Origin: Geobacter sp. FeAm09
GTDB lineage: Bacteria; Desulfobacterota; Desulfuromonadia; Geobacterales; Pseudopelobacteraceae
DNA: 64,000 nt
Reading direction: 5' to 3'
Assembly (NCBI RefSeq): GCF_008330225.1
Contig: NZ_CP042466.1
Coordinates: 1,498,501-1,562,500 of the forward strand
Positions 1 through 9,741 of this stretch are shown piece by piece. Under the pieces are notes generated by a model that had not been told where the DNA came from, searched no databases, and saw only the letters and a program-made list of their open reading frames with translations. Numbering within the stretch: the first letter of the stretch is position 1; each line of letters opens with the position of its first letter. The position numbers and the translations under genes are program-made.

Positions 1-596
1 GCTTCGGTATTCCCCAGATTTCGACCGGCGACATGCTGCGTGCCGCCGTCAAGGCGCAGTCGCCCCTCGGCGTTGCCGCCAAGTCGATTATGGATGCCGG
101 CGGGCTCGTGTCCGACGAGATCGTCCTCGGCTTGGTCAAGGAACGGATCTCGCAGCAGGACTGTCATAACGGTTTCATTCTCGACGGTTTTCCGCGCACG
201 ACCCCCCAGGCCGATGCACTTATTGCATTGCTGGATGGGGTGGGCAAGCACATCGATCATGTCGTTTCCCTCGAGGTGGACGGCGCCGAGATCGTGCAGC
301 GACTTTCCGGCCGGCGTACCTGCCCTTCGTGCGGCAAAGGCTACCATGTGGCCTATGATGCGCCGAAGGTCGCCGGAATTTGCGATGTCTGCGGTGCCGC
401 CCTGGTTCAGCGCAACGACGACCGCGAAGAAACGGTCCAGAATCGCCTGGATGTGTATCGTGAGCAGACCTCGCCGCTTAAGGATTATTTTGAGCAGCGG
501 GGCCTGATGCGTCATATTGACGGCAACGGCACGATCCAGGACATTCAGGGGCAGATCTGCTCATTACTGGAAGGCAGCGTCGGTGATCGTCCTTAA
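1..596 (+). CDS. adk: Adenylate kinase, 5'-truncated by window start
   Basis: Adenylate kinase interconverts ATP+AMP and 2 ADP in the cytosol. The reading frame is already open at the window edge (codons from base 3 read FGIPQISTGDMLR, the conserved segment after the P-loop), so the ATP-binding glycine loop and true start lie upstream of the window. The AMP-binding stretch (DGFPRT) is present. The LID contains two CxxC pairs (CPSC and CDVC), marking the zinc-bearing long form of Adk. The 3' end overlaps the start of map by 14 bp, consistent with the usual secY-adk-map order in this ribosomal operon. The ATG at 33 is internal and not the real start. Confidence 0.96.
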   Translation, partial: FGIPQISTGDMLRAAVKAQSPLGVAAKSIMDAGGLVSDEIVLGLVKERISQQDCHNGFILDGFPRTTPQADALIALLDGVGKHIDHVVSLEVDGAEIVQRLSGRRTCPSCGKGYHVAYDAPKVAGICDVCGAALVQRNDDREETVQNRLDVYREQTSPLKDYFEQRGLMRHIDGNGTIQDIQGQICSLLEGSVGDRP

Positions 597-1329
597 ATCT
601 CCCCGAGAGATTGAGAAGATGCGAGCCGCCTGCAAGATCGTTGCAGAAATACTCCTCCTGCTCCGCGAACGGGTAAAACCCGGGGTTACCACCGCAGAAC
701 TGGACGAGTTCGCCGATTCCGAGACCAGGCGCCGCAACGCAAAGCCCGCGTTCAAGGGGTATTGCAAGTACCCCAACGCTTTGTGCTGCTCCCCCAACGA
801 CGTGGTCGTGCATGGGATGCCGACGAAGATCCCCTTGAAAGAGGGGGATATCATCAGCCTCGATTTCGGTGTCCTCTATAACGAATTTTACGGCGATGCC
901 GCCCTGACCATCCCGGTGGGAGCCGTGCCGGCACGGATCGCAACGTTGCTCAAGGCAACGGAAGAGTCGCTGTATGCCGGCATAGACAAAGCGGTGGCCG
1001 GCGGCAGGCTGCACGACATCTCCCACGCGGTCCAGACGCACGTTGAGGCACAAGGTTTTTCCGTCGTGCGCGATTTTGTGGGACACGGCATCGGCAGGAA
1101 GCTTCATGAGGAACCGCAGGTGCCCAATTTCGGCGCCGCGGGCACCGGGGTCCGGCTCAAGCCGGGCATGGTGCTGGCCATCGAGCCCATGGTCAACGAA
1201 AAGTCGTACGAGGTCGAAGTCCTTGAGGACGGTTGGACGACCATCACCCGCGACGGCGGTTTCTCGGCACATTTCGAACATACGGTTGCCATAACCGATA
1301 AGGGTCCTGATATTCTGACACGCATTTAG
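583..1329 (+). CDS. map: Type I methionine aminopeptidase
   Basis: Removes the N-terminal Met from nascent proteins. The chosen start is GTG at 583 (protein begins [13 protein letters not shown]), because homologues begin with this segment and a GGAAGG ribosome-binding site sits about 8 bases upstream. The in-frame ATG at 517 would add an unconserved N-terminus inside adk. The metal-ligand motifs of the family are visible: DFGV near residue 90, GHGIG with its His, EPMV, and FEHTVAI near the C-terminus. The length of 248 residues is normal. It is translationally coupled to adk (14-bp overlap). infA is not found between map and rpmJ here. Confidence 0.95.
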   Translation: MIVLKSPREIEKMRAACKIVAEILLLLRERVKPGVTTAELDEFADSETRRRNAKPAFKGYCKYPNALCCSPNDVVVHGMPTKIPLKEGDIISLDFGVLYNEFYGDAALTIPVGAVPARIATLLKATEESLYAGIDKAVAGGRLHDISHAVQTHVEAQGFSVVRDFVGHGIGRKLHEEPQVPNFGAAGTGVRLKPGMVLAIEPMVNEKSYEVEVLEDGWTTITRDGGFSAHFEHTVAITDKGPDILTRI

Positions 1330-1351
1330 CAAGCATGTGAAGGGGAGTAAT

Positions 1352-1465
1352 ATGAAAGTACGAGCATCGGTTAAGAAGATTTGCGACAAATGCAAGATTG
1401 TCAAACGCAAGGGTGTGGTACGTGTTATCTGTGACATCCCTAAGCATTCTCAGCGTCAAGGATGA
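1352..1465 (+). CDS. rpmJ: 50S ribosomal protein L36
   Basis: A 37-residue protein (starts [15 protein letters not shown], ends HSQRQG). The zinc-ribbon ligands of the C+ form of L36 are present: CDKC, a third Cys at residue 27 and a His at residue 32. GGGGAG lies just upstream of the ATG. Position between map and rpsM is the canonical one. It is too short for most open-frame cutoffs and is easily missed. Confidence 0.96.
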   Translation: MKVRASVKKICDKCKIVKRKGVVRVICDIPKHSQRQG

Positions 1466-1487
1466 GTAACTAAAGGAGGATTTACAA

Positions 1488-1856
1488 TTGGCACGCATTG
1501 CAGGTATTGACTTACCAAAAAACAAACGGATCGTGATTGCTCTCACCTATATCTATGGTATCGGTAATTCGTCAGCAGAGCAGATCCTTGCCTCCACACA
1601 GATAGATCCCGACACCCGCACGGACAAGTTGACTGAAGCCGAAGTCTCTCGTCTTCGCGACGAAATCGACCGCAACTGCAAGGTCGAAGGGGATCTTCGC
1701 CGTGAAATTTCGATGAATATCAAGCGGCTCATGGATCTTGGCTGCTATCGCGGCCTTCGTCACAGAAAAGGCCTCCCGTGCCACGGCCAGCGCACCAAGA
1801 CCAATGCCCGTACGCGTAAAGGTCCTGCCCGCACCGTTGCCGGCAAAAAGAAATAA
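1488..1856 (+). CDS. rpsM: 30S ribosomal protein S13
   Basis: S13 sits in the head of the 30S subunit and contacts the P-site tRNA and the intersubunit bridge. The protein begins [10 protein letters not shown] and has the basic C-terminal tail ([14 protein letters not shown]), full length at 122 residues. The start codon is TTG at 1488, fixed by an excellent AAAGGAGGA site 7 bases upstream and by the family N-terminus. Next in the operon is rpsK, 25 bp downstream. Confidence 0.97.
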   Translation: MARIAGIDLPKNKRIVIALTYIYGIGNSSAEQILASTQIDPDTRTDKLTEAEVSRLRDEIDRNCKVEGDLRREISMNIKRLMDLGCYRGLRHRKGLPCHGQRTKTNARTRKGPARTVAGKKK

Positions 1857-1881
1857 TCCCATTTAGCTCTGGAGAATTCGA

Positions 1882-2277
1882 ATGGCAAGTCCTGCGAAGA
1901 AAGTCGTCCGCAAGAAGAAGGAACGCAAAAATATATCCAACGGTGTTGCCCACATCCAGGCGACATTCAACAATACGATCATCACGATCACCGACCCGGT
2001 CGGTAATGTCGTGGCCTGGTCCACCGCCGGCGCCAAAGGTTTCAAGGGTTCCCGCAAGAGCACGCCCTTTGCCGCCCAGATCGCTGCCGAGGATTGCGTG
2101 AAAAAGGCCCAGGAACACGGCATGCGCAGCGTCGAGGTGTACGTCAAGGGTCCCGGCTCGGGCCGCGAGTCCGCTCTTCGCGCCCTCCAGGCCGCCGGCT
2201 TCACGATCAGTTTCATCAAGGATGTGACACCGATTCCCCATAACGGTTGTCGCCCCCCCAAACGTAGAAGAGTTTAA
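1882..2277 (+). CDS. rpsK: 30S ribosomal protein S11
   Basis: S11 forms part of the platform of the 30S subunit near the mRNA exit. 131 residues; conserved [17 protein letters not shown] block and the C-terminal [13 protein letters not shown] are both present. ATG start with GGAG about 10 bases upstream. A run of seven C at 2253-2259 near the 3' end reads in frame, a useful comparison for the frameshifted G/C runs elsewhere in this window. Confidence 0.97.
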   Translation: MASPAKKVVRKKKERKNISNGVAHIQATFNNTIITITDPVGNVVAWSTAGAKGFKGSRKSTPFAAQIAAEDCVKKAQEHGMRSVEVYVKGPGSGRESALRALQAAGFTISFIKDVTPIPHNGCRPPKRRRV

Positions 2278-2307
2278 CTCGCGTCATTCATATCAAGGAG
2301 GTTTTCA

Positions 2308-2934
2308 TTGGCTCGTTATACAGGACCTTCATGCCGTCTGTGCAGAAGAGAAAACATGGAATTGTTTCTGAAAGGGGAACGCTGCTACACCGATAAGTGC
2401 GCCATCAAACGCCGCAATTATCCTCCGGGGCAGCATGGCCAAGGCCGTTCAAAAACCTCTGACTACGGCGTGCAGCTTCGCGAGAAGCAGAAGGTTCGTC
2501 GTATCTACGGCCTCTTGGAAAAACAGTTCCGTGGCTACTTTCAGGAAGCTGACCGCATGAAAGGGGTTACCGGTGAAAACCTGCTGTCCCTGCTCGAGCG
2601 GCGCCTCGATAATGTTGTCTACCGGCTGGGATTCGCCTCTTCCCGCACGGAATCGCGCCAGCTCGTCCGTCATGGTCACTTCACCATCAACGGCCGCAAG
2701 GTGAATATCCCCTCCATCCAGCTCAAGGTGGGCGATGTCATCGAACTGCGCGAAAAGAGCAAGAAGATCGTTGCCGTCACCGATTCTCTGGAAGCGGTCG
2801 TGCGGCGCGGTGTTCCCCAGTGGCTCGAACTTGATCGCGACGCCTTCAAAGGGCTCATCAAGAACCTGCCGGTTCGTGAAGATGTCACGACTCCGATCCA
2901 GGAACAGCTGATCGTCGAGCTCTACTCGAAGTAA
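2308..2934 (+). CDS. rpsD: 30S ribosomal protein S4
   Basis: S4 is a primary 16S rRNA binder that nucleates 30S assembly. 208 residues, with an S4 RNA-binding domain from about residue 95. The N-terminus carries Cys at 9, 12, 26 and 31, the spacing of the zinc-binding (C+) form known from Thermus S4. Start codon is TTG at 2308, 6 bases after AAGGAGG. It is followed by rpoA, as in the standard alpha operon. Confidence 0.97.
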   Translation: MARYTGPSCRLCRRENMELFLKGERCYTDKCAIKRRNYPPGQHGQGRSKTSDYGVQLREKQKVRRIYGLLEKQFRGYFQEADRMKGVTGENLLSLLERRLDNVVYRLGFASSRTESRQLVRHGHFTINGRKVNIPSIQLKVGDVIELREKSKKIVAVTDSLEAVVRRGVPQWLELDRDAFKGLIKNLPVREDVTTPIQEQLIVELYSK

Positions 2935-3007
2935 TTCCCGGGAGACCTGCGCGGCGCCCTGCGCCTCATGTCCATGACCGGACACTAATCCTCCGGAGGA
3001 GGTTGTA

Positions 3008-4030
3008 ATGTATAAAAATTGGCGAGATCTGATCAGGCCAAAGCAGCTTCAAGTAGAAAAAGAAACACTTTCAAATACATATGGCAAGTTTTACGCCGAA
3101 CCCTTTGAGCGCGGGTTTGGCACCACGCTCGGCAACTCTTTGAGAAGGATTCTGCTGTCGACCCTCCAGGGCGCGGCCATCACCTCGGTCCGCATGAAGG
3201 GTGTGTTACACGAATTCTCCACGATCCAGGGCGTGACCGAGGACGTGACCGATATCATCCTGAACCTCAAAGGTGTGCGCCTCAAGCTGCACACCGCCGA
3301 TCAGGCGACCATACGCATCGTACATAAAGGGGAGGGGGTCATTACTGCGGGCGATATTCTCGTCGGCCACGCTGTCGAAGTAATGAATCCCGACCACCAC
3401 ATCCTGACCTGCGGCAAGGATGCCAATCTCGAGATCGAGATGTCGGTCAAGATGGGCAAGGGCTATGTCCCGGCCGATCGCAACCGCGATGAAAAGGCCC
3501 CGGTGGGAACCATCCCCATCGACGCCATCTATTCGCCCATCAAGAAAGTCAACTTCACCGTATCCAACGCCCGCGTGGGCCAGATGACGGACTACGACAG
3601 GCTGACCCTTGAAGTCTGGACCGACGGCAGCGCCAATCCTGAAGACGCGGTGGCCTATGCCGCCAAGATCATGAAGGAGCAGTTGAGCATCTTCATCAAT
3701 TTCGACGAGGAGTCGGAACCGAGCCTGATTGAAGAGTCCCAGGAAGAGAAGGACAAGATCAACGAAAACCTGTACCGCACGGTGGATGAACTGGAGCTTT
3801 CGGTACGCTCCGCCAACTGCCTCAAGAATGCGGGCATCAAGTTGATCGGCGAACTGGTTTCCAAGTCCGAGGCGGAGATGCTGAAGACCCAGAACTTCGG
3901 TCGCAAATCCCTGAACGAGATCAAGGACATTCTCAGCGACATGGGGCTGACGTTCGGCATGAAGCTGGACGAGTTCCCCGATCCCGAGATCATGCGCCGC
4001 CTGCGTGGCGAAAAGAAGGAAGAAGAGTAA
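3008..4030 (+). CDS. rpoA: DNA-directed RNA polymerase alpha subunit
   Basis: Alpha dimerises to scaffold RNA polymerase, and its C-terminal domain binds UP elements and activators. 340 residues: N-terminal assembly domain ([15 protein letters not shown] near residue 40), a linker, and the helix-hairpin-helix C-terminal domain from about residue 255 ([13 protein letters not shown], with the DNA-contacting Arg). GGAGGAGG lies 6 bases before the ATG. An acidic, Glu-rich tail ends the protein ([10 protein letters not shown]). Confidence 0.98.
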   Translation: MYKNWRDLIRPKQLQVEKETLSNTYGKFYAEPFERGFGTTLGNSLRRILLSTLQGAAITSVRMKGVLHEFSTIQGVTEDVTDIILNLKGVRLKLHTADQATIRIVHKGEGVITAGDILVGHAVEVMNPDHHILTCGKDANLEIEMSVKMGKGYVPADRNRDEKAPVGTIPIDAIYSPIKKVNFTVSNARVGQMTDYDRLTLEVWTDGSANPEDAVAYAAKIMKEQLSIFINFDEESEPSLIEESQEEKDKINENLYRTVDELELSVRSANCLKNAGIKLIGELVSKSEAEMLKTQNFGRKSLNEIKDILSDMGLTFGMKLDEFPDPEIMRRLRGEKKEEE

Positions 4031-4069
4031 TTCCCAGGATTAGCCAATCGTTTCAGAAAGGAATGCGTT

Positions 4070-4594
4070 ATGCGTCATAACAAAGCGGGCAGGAGACTTG
4101 GCAGGAAGACGAGCCATCGCGAAGCGATGTTCCGGAATATGGTCACCTCGCTCTTGAACCATGAAAAGATCACGACAACCGATGCCAAGGCAAAGGAAAT
4201 ACGTTCCGTTGCCGAAAAGATGATCACTCTTGGCAAACGTGGCGATCTGCATGCCCAGCGGCAGGCTGCATCATATATCCGTGAAAAATCCGTCGTGACG
4301 AAGCTCTTCTCGGCCATTGCTCCGCGTTACAAAGACCGCCCCGGTGGCTATACGCGCATCATAAAACTGGGCATTCGCCAAGGCGACACCGCTCCGATCT
4401 CCTTGATCGAACTGGTGGAAGAAGAGATGAAAACCAAGACGGCCCCGGCGACTCCGCCGAAGGCGGCCAAGGCCCCCGCCCGCAAGGCTGCGGCCAAGAA
4501 GGCGGCACCTGCCGCCGAACCGGCGACCGAGCCGGCTGCCGAACAGACCAAAATCGTGGAGCCGGAAGAGGTATGCGAAGCCAAGGCTGACTAG
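4070..4594 (+). CDS. rplQ: 50S ribosomal protein L17 with a C-terminal Ala/Lys/Pro tail
   Basis: L17 lies at the peptide exit region of the 50S subunit. The core (begins [17 protein letters not shown], through about residue 120) is typical. The 174-residue length exceeds the roughly 120-130 residues of most bacterial L17 proteins because of a low-complexity tail rich in Ala, Lys, Pro and Glu (about residues 122-174). It is the last gene of the operon and is followed 33 bp later by a strong hairpin terminator. Confidence 0.95.
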   Translation: MRHNKAGRRLGRKTSHREAMFRNMVTSLLNHEKITTTDAKAKEIRSVAEKMITLGKRGDLHAQRQAASYIREKSVVTKLFSAIAPRYKDRPGGYTRIIKLGIRQGDTAPISLIELVEEEMKTKTAPATPPKAAKAPARKAAAKKAAPAAEPATEPAAEQTKIVEPEEVCEAKAD

Positions 4595-4627
4595 GCGCCT
4601 GCCGCTCCCGTACGGCAATGGACGAAC

Positions 4628-4666
4628 AAAAAAGAGGCAAGGGATACATACCCTTGCCTCTTTTTT
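4628..4666. terminator. Bidirectional intrinsic terminator after rplQ
   Basis: A perfect 16-bp inverted repeat (4628-4643 with 4651-4666) with a 7-base loop. The arms start and end in six A/T, so both strands present a hairpin followed by U's. It lies between convergent genes rplQ and the DUF327 gene and probably ends both transcripts. Confidence 0.92.
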
Positions 4667-4693
4667 GTCTTCTTTTTTGCGCCCGCCGTGCCG

Positions 4694-5146
4694 TCAGGTT
4701 ATCAGGTCCACCACCAGCCCCTTGATGCCGATGACCTTGGCGGTGATCGCCATATTGTCCCGGTGGTCCTGGACGATGAGGTTGTACAGCTTGTCCGCCT
4801 CGGCGTTGATGATCGTGATAATCTCGAAGGTGCGCGGATTCTGCGGTGTCCCGCCGATCTTTTCCAGTCGATAGGCCTCGTTGGAGATCCGCTTGGCCAA
4901 CTGGCTCAGCAGATCGCGAAACTTTTTGAAGTTGGGCAGGGTCGGTTCGTCCGCCAGTTTGTCTCCGACCATCCCGATCTCGTGGCGCAGGTTCTCCACC
5001 TCCTGCTCATAGGACGACATCTCGGACTGCTGGTTGGTCAACTCGGCCGCAAAGGGCGACGTGGCCCCCGCGCCGCTCTTCATGGCGGGCGAATTCCTGC
5101 TCTGTTTCCCGATCCCCGGCGTTGCCACCGCATCCCTGATCCGCAT
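4694..5146 (-). CDS. DUF327 (YaaR-type) family protein
   Basis: A 150-residue protein of unknown function. After a low-complexity first 40 residues, the rest is predicted helical and resembles the DUF327/YaaR family: a KFRDLLSQLAKR segment, FEIITIINAEADKLYNLI and the end segment IGIKGLVVDLIT, which I match by memory to the family's C-terminus. No signal peptide or membrane segment. ATG start is preceded by GAGGGG. The gene stands alone on the minus strand, facing rplQ and divergent from the next gene. The family match is moderate; the function is unknown. Confidence 0.72.
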   Translation of the reverse strand: MRIRDAVATPGIGKQSRNSPAMKSGAGATSPFAAELTNQQSEMSSYEQEVENLRHEIGMVGDKLADEPTLPNFKKFRDLLSQLAKRISNEAYRLEKIGGTPQNPRTFEIITIINAEADKLYNLIVQDHRDNMAITAKVIGIKGLVVDLIT

Positions 5147-5230
5147 TCACACCCCTCTGTCGCTTAGTCCCGCTACCATACCATACTCTTCCCCTTCGAG
5201 GCAATTGCGGCGAAAATGCAACAATCACGT

Positions 5231-5258
5231 TTGCATCGTTTGCCGCTTGTGATATGCT
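5231..5258 (+). promoter_or_regulatory. Candidate sigma70 promoter for the phasin-like/ubiB genes
   Basis: TTGCAT (5231-5236) and TATGCT (5253-5258) with a 16-bp spacer, about 50 bp upstream of the ATG at 5306, in a divergent intergenic region. Partial matches to both boxes; read by eye only. Confidence 0.4.
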
Positions 5259-5305
5259 TGCAGCCGTTACCGGGCTGTGCACGTCAGGAGACAAAGGGGG
5301 CGACT

Positions 5306-5602
5306 ATGCTGGATTTATTGGAAAAGACGGTCATGACCGCCATCGGGGCCGCTGCCATTACCCAGAAAAGGGCCGAAGAGCTGGTAAACGAGATGCGGGA
5401 TAAGTACAAGCTGAGCGAGGACGAAGGCCGGAATTTCGTTGACCGGATCCAGGGCATCGCCCAGGAGAGCAAGGACAAGATCGGGGAGATGGCGGAGATC
5501 GAGGTCCGCAAGGTGGTTGACCGGCTCGGGTTGGTGTCGCGCGACGAGTACGAGCGTCTGGTTGCCAGGGTGCAGGAGTTGGAGTCCCGCAACAGCGGTT
5601 GA
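5306..5602 (+). CDS. Phasin/UbiK-like coiled-coil protein
   Basis: 98 residues starting MLDLLEKTVMTAIGAAAIT; ATG at 5306 is preceded by AAGGGGG. An upstream in-frame start would add unconserved sequence with no good ribosome-binding site. An N-terminal amphipathic helix is followed by a charged region and a C-terminal coiled coil (LVSRDEYERLVARVQELES) that resembles the end of UbiK-type accessory factors and phasin-like proteins. The next gene, 114 bp downstream, is a UbiB-family kinase, so a role in assisting isoprenoid quinone metabolism at the membrane is reasonable. That role is inferred from similarity and neighbourhood; a granule-associated phasin is the alternative. Confidence 0.7.
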   Translation: MLDLLEKTVMTAIGAAAITQKRAEELVNEMRDKYKLSEDEGRNFVDRIQGIAQESKDKIGEMAEIEVRKVVDRLGLVSRDEYERLVARVQELESRNSG

Positions 5603-5716
5603 ACGTGATGCCGGGAATCCGTGTCGTCAAACCCGTGCCACGTGCTGGGTGATGGCAGGCGCGCGCCCGTTGCGGCCCGCTGTGCCCTGGTGGATATCTG
5701 TCGTCGGGAATAGCCC

Positions 5717-7402
5717 ATGTTTTCTTTTTTCAAAATCAACCGGAATATCCGCAGCATCCGCCGCTACTGGAATATCGCCCGGGTCTTGAGCGCCTATGGT
5801 TTCGACCACGCCCTGGAGGCGCTGGGGCTGCACGATATTGCGGCCCGGGGCAGACGGCTCCTGCGCCATGACGCCGTGGACATCGCCCGCCTTTCGGCCG
5901 CCGAGCGGATGCGCCTGGCTCTGGAGGAGTTGGGGCCGACCTTCGTCAAGCTGGGGCAGCTCCTCTCCACGCGGCCCGACATCATTCCCGCCCCCTTTGT
6001 GCGTGAGTTCGAAAAGCTCCAGGACCGGGTTCCCAGTTTCTCGTTCGCCGAACTGACGGCCCAGGTGGAGCACGAACTGCATGGCCCGCTGCACGACTTC
6101 TTCGCCGAGATCGACCCGGAGCCGCTGGCGGCGGCGTCCATCGCCCAGGTGCACCGCGCCCGCCTGCGGACGGGGGAACAGGTGGTGATCAAGGTCCGCC
6201 GCCCCGGCGTGGTGGAACTGGTGGAGGCGGACATCGGCGCCCTCATGTCCCTGGCCCAGTTGGCCGAGCGCCATGTGGCCGGCAGCGAGATCTACGAACC
6301 GGTGGCGGTGGTGCGCGAGTTTGCCCGCACGATCCGTCGGGAGATGGACTTCACCCGCGAGGGGCACACCATCGAGAAGATCCGGGACAATTTCGCCCGG
6401 AGCGGGTGGCTCTATTTCCCCCGCGTCTATTGGGAGCAGAGCGCGCGGGGGGTGCTGACGCTCGAGTATGTGGACGGCATCAAGGTCTCGGACCTGGACC
6501 GGCTGGAACGGGGCGGGCTCGACCGGCGGATCATCGCCCAGCGGGGGGCCGACGCCTTTCTGGAGATGGTGCTCAAACACGGGTTTTTCCATGGTGACCC
6601 CCATCCCGGCAACGTCATGATCCTGCCGGGCAATATCATCTGCCTTCTGGATTACGGCATCGTGGGGCGGCTGGACGAGGAGCTCAGGGCCTTCCTGAGC
6701 GACATCCTGCTGGCGATCGTCAACCGGGACATGGACCAGGTGGTCTCCCTGCTGCTCTTTGCCGGCGATGTCTCCGACAGCCTGGACGTGCGCGGCCTGA
6801 AGCGGGATCTTGCCAACTTCATCGACAGCTACTACGAGATCCCGCTCAAGGAGATCGAGGTCGGGCGGATGCTGATGGAGTTCATCGAGATCATTACCCT
6901 GTACAGCATCCGCATCCAGCCGGACCTCATGCTCCTGGCAAAATCGCTGATCATCATCGAGGGGATGGGGCGCTCCCTGGACCCGGCCTTCAACATGGTA
7001 GAGCACCTGCGCCCCTTCATGGAGAAGGCCATCCGCCGGCGCATGTCGCCCCGGCGGGTGGCCCACGACATCAACACCACCGTGGAATCGTATCTCAGTC
7101 TGGCGCGCAATCTCCCCCGGGATCTCAAGGAGTTCATCAACCGGGTCAACCGCAACAAGTTCAAGATCGACCTGGAACACCGCGGTCTGGATAAGTTTAC
7201 CGCCGATTTCGACCGCTCCATCAACCGGCTCTCCTCCAGCCTCATCCTGGCGGCCCTGATCATCGGCTCGTCGATCATCATGCAGATCGAGCGCGGGCCG
7301 CAACTGTTCGGCCTGCCGGTGCTGGCCTTCCTGGGGTACACGGCGGCCGGGCTGATCGGCCTCTGGTGGGTCTACGGCATCATCCGTTCGGGCAGGTTGT
7401 AG
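5717..7402 (+). CDS. ubiB: ABC1/UbiB-family atypical kinase
   Basis: UbiB/ABC1 proteins are protein-kinase-like ATPases needed for isoprenoid quinone biosynthesis. 561 residues. Visible family features: the KxGQ motif (TFVKLGQLLSTRPDIIP near residue 75), the Ala-rich nucleotide loop (AAASIAQVHRA), the catalytic-loop equivalent HGDPHPGN, and the metal-binding LLDYGIVG. The C-terminus has two hydrophobic stretches (about residues 505-555) that anchor it in the inner membrane. In this group the pathway would be menaquinone-related rather than ubiquinone, so the exact substrate is inference. Confidence 0.87.
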   Translation: MFSFFKINRNIRSIRRYWNIARVLSAYGFDHALEALGLHDIAARGRRLLRHDAVDIARLSAAERMRLALEELGPTFVKLGQLLSTRPDIIPAPFVREFEKLQDRVPSFSFAELTAQVEHELHGPLHDFFAEIDPEPLAAASIAQVHRARLRTGEQVVIKVRRPGVVELVEADIGALMSLAQLAERHVAGSEIYEPVAVVREFARTIRREMDFTREGHTIEKIRDNFARSGWLYFPRVYWEQSARGVLTLEYVDGIKVSDLDRLERGGLDRRIIAQRGADAFLEMVLKHGFFHGDPHPGNVMILPGNIICLLDYGIVGRLDEELRAFLSDILLAIVNRDMDQVVSLLLFAGDVSDSLDVRGLKRDLANFIDSYYEIPLKEIEVGRMLMEFIEIITLYSIRIQPDLMLLAKSLIIIEGMGRSLDPAFNMVEHLRPFMEKAIRRRMSPRRVAHDINTTVESYLSLARNLPRDLKEFINRVNRNKFKIDLEHRGLDKFTADFDRSINRLSSSLILAALIIGSSIIMQIERGPQLFGLPVLAFLGYTAAGLIGLWWVYGIIRSGRL

Positions 7403-7450
7403 CAGGCGGCACACAGAAAAAACTGGTCCTGCGCAGGCAGGAGCCCCAAG

Positions 7451-9682
7451 GTGGAAGAGCCCGGCATGGAATCGAAACTGACAACCGGTGAACGGAAAAA
7501 ACGGATACGCGAGGCCCTGGTCATCGTCCTGGCGATCATCCTGATCATCTTTCTCACCAAAACGGAGATGCACCTGACCCAGTTGAGCGCCGACGCGCCC
7601 ATGGGAAGCAACATCGCCATCTTCGGCGTCATCAACGTCGTCGTCATGCTGGTCATCCTGCTGGTGTACCTGGTCTGCCGCAATGTGGTGAAGCTCTTCG
7701 TGGAGAGCCGCACCAACCCGTTCGCCAAACGGCTGCGCACCAAGCTGGTGCTCTCGTTCGTCGGCCTGTCCCTGATCCCCACCATGCTGCTCTTTTTCGC
7801 CGCTGCCGGGTTCATCAACAATACGGTCCACAACTGGTTCAACGCCCAGGTGGAAACCTCCCTCAGCGAATCCCTGGAGGTCGCCCAGACCTACTACAAG
7901 AATTCCGCATCCAACTCGCTCTATTACGGCCGCCAGATCAGTTCCTTCATCAAGTCCCAGAAACTGCTCAACGAGGCCAATCTGCCCCGGCTCAAGGAGC
8001 TGGTCCGGCAGAAGCAGGAGGAGTACAACCTGGGGGTGGTGGAGGTCTATTCGGCCCAGCGGGAGGAACTGGTCCGCTCCTCCAATCCCAACGTGCCCCA
8101 GAGCGAGTTCACCAATCCCGCTTCCGAGGACATCAAGCGCGGCCTGGTGGGCGAGGAGCTGACGCGCATCAACCAGGCCGGCAAGGCCGACCTGATCCGG
8201 GGCATCGTCCCGGTCTACTCCACCTGGAACCAGACGGACGTGGTCGGGGTGGTGGTGGTCAACTACTATGTGCCCTATTCGCTGGTCAACAAGATGAAGG
8301 AGATCACCGGCTCCTATCACGAGTTCCGCCAGCTCAAGATCATGAAGAACCCGATCCGCACCGGCTATATCGCCACCCTGTTCCTCATTACCGCGGTCAT
8401 CGTGTTCTTCGCCTACTGGATGGGTGTCTACCTGGCCAGCAGCATGACCAAGCCGCTCCAGGACCTGGTGGACGCCACCCGCGCCGTGGCGGACGGCAAT
8501 CTGGACATCCACATCGAATCCTACTCGGCCGACGAGATCGGCATGCTCATCCACTCCTTCAACCGCATGACCGAGGACCTGCGCGGCAAACAGCGGGCGC
8601 TCAACGCCTCCAACCAGGAGTTGTCCCGCATCAACCAGGAGATCGAGGAGCGCCGCCAGTACATGGAGATCGTGCTGCGCAACGTGGCCGCCGGGGTGAT
8701 CTCGGTGGACAAGACCGGGATGGTGACCACCATCAACAAGTCCGCCGAGCGCCTCCTGAACATCAACACCGGCAAGGTGCTGGGCCGGAATTTCCGCGAC
8801 GTGCTGCGGGAGAAGCATCTGGAGATCGTCAAGGAGGTGGTGCGGGACCTGGCGCTTTCCAAGCAGGATACCATCAGCCGGCAGATCTTTCTGGACATTC
8901 AGGGCTCCCGTCTGGCCCTGCACCTTCACCTCACCATGCTGCGGGACGAGGCGGGGGTCATCCTGGGGACGGTGCTGGTGCTGGACGACATGACCCAGAT
9001 GATGAAGGTCCAGCGCATGGCTGCCTGGCGCGAGGTGGCCCGGCGCATCGCCCACGAGATCAAGAACCCCCTGACCCCGATCCAGCTTTCGGCCCAGCGC
9101 CTGCGCAAGCGCTACCTGTCCCGGTTCAGCGGCGATGAGACGGTCTTCGACGAGTGCACCGAAATGATCATAAAATCGGTGGACGAGTTGAAGAACCTGG
9201 TCAACGAGTTTTCCAATTTCGCCCGCATGCCGGCGATCCAGCCGGAGCCCAACGATCTCAACGCCCTGATCAGCGAGACCCTGACCCTCTACCACGAGGC
9301 CCACCGGGGCGTGGCGTTCCAGTTCGAGCCGGACGGGCACCTGCCCCTGCTCAAGATCGACCGGGACCAGATCAAGCGGGTGATCATCAACCTGCTGGAG
9401 AACGCCGTGGCGGCCATGGGAGAGAAGGGGACGGTCAGGATCACCAGCAGCTACGATGCCGAACTGAAGATGGCGTCATTCGCGGTTGCCGACACGGGCC
9501 CCGGCATCGCGCCCGAAGACAAGCCGCGCCTGTTCGAGCCCTATTTTTCCACCAAGAAGTCGGGCACCGGCCTCGGGCTGGCCATCGTCAGCAGCGTGGT
9601 CACCGATCACAGCGGCTTCGTGCGGGTCAAGGACAACCAGCCGCAGGGGGCCTGCTTTATCGTGGAGCTGCCGGCGGCATGA
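7451..9682 (+). CDS. NtrY-like membrane sensor histidine kinase
   Basis: 743 residues. Three hydrophobic segments lie at about residues 18-40, 50-75 and 95-118, then a roughly 180-residue extracytoplasmic region, a fourth membrane segment (about 302-325), a HAMP domain, a PAS domain (about 400-500), HisKA with the phospho-His in ARRIAHEIKNPL (residue 535), and a HATPase with NLLENAV and GTGLGLAI boxes. The architecture is that of NtrY-type kinases. Start is ambiguous: GTG at 7451 follows AGGAG at good spacing, and ATG at 7466 is also possible. Its partner is the NtrX-like regulator 59 bp downstream. The stimulus cannot be read; nitrogen control should not be assumed from the name. Confidence 0.9.
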   Translation: MEEPGMESKLTTGERKKRIREALVIVLAIILIIFLTKTEMHLTQLSADAPMGSNIAIFGVINVVVMLVILLVYLVCRNVVKLFVESRTNPFAKRLRTKLVLSFVGLSLIPTMLLFFAAAGFINNTVHNWFNAQVETSLSESLEVAQTYYKNSASNSLYYGRQISSFIKSQKLLNEANLPRLKELVRQKQEEYNLGVVEVYSAQREELVRSSNPNVPQSEFTNPASEDIKRGLVGEELTRINQAGKADLIRGIVPVYSTWNQTDVVGVVVVNYYVPYSLVNKMKEITGSYHEFRQLKIMKNPIRTGYIATLFLITAVIVFFAYWMGVYLASSMTKPLQDLVDATRAVADGNLDIHIESYSADEIGMLIHSFNRMTEDLRGKQRALNASNQELSRINQEIEERRQYMEIVLRNVAAGVISVDKTGMVTTINKSAERLLNINTGKVLGRNFRDVLREKHLEIVKEVVRDLALSKQDTISRQIFLDIQGSRLALHLHLTMLRDEAGVILGTVLVLDDMTQMMKVQRMAAWREVARRIAHEIKNPLTPIQLSAQRLRKRYLSRFSGDETVFDECTEMIIKSVDELKNLVNEFSNFARMPAIQPEPNDLNALISETLTLYHEAHRGVAFQFEPDGHLPLLKIDRDQIKRVIINLLENAVAAMGEKGTVRITSSYDAELKMASFAVADTGPGIAPEDKPRLFEPYFSTKKSGTGLGLAIVSSVVTDHSGFVRVKDNQPQGACFIVELPAA

Positions 9683-9741
9683 CGGGAGCGCCACCGCGGA
9701 CGGGGACCATTTTTACTTTACTGAATGTTGAGGGGTAACGC

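Noticed and set aside
5627-9340. A very long minus-strand open frame opposite ubiB and the NtrY-like kinase
   Set aside because: The opposite strand encodes two well-conserved proteins; the antisense product is low-complexity, rich in His, Asp, Leu and Gly, as is usual for frames antisense to GC-rich genes.
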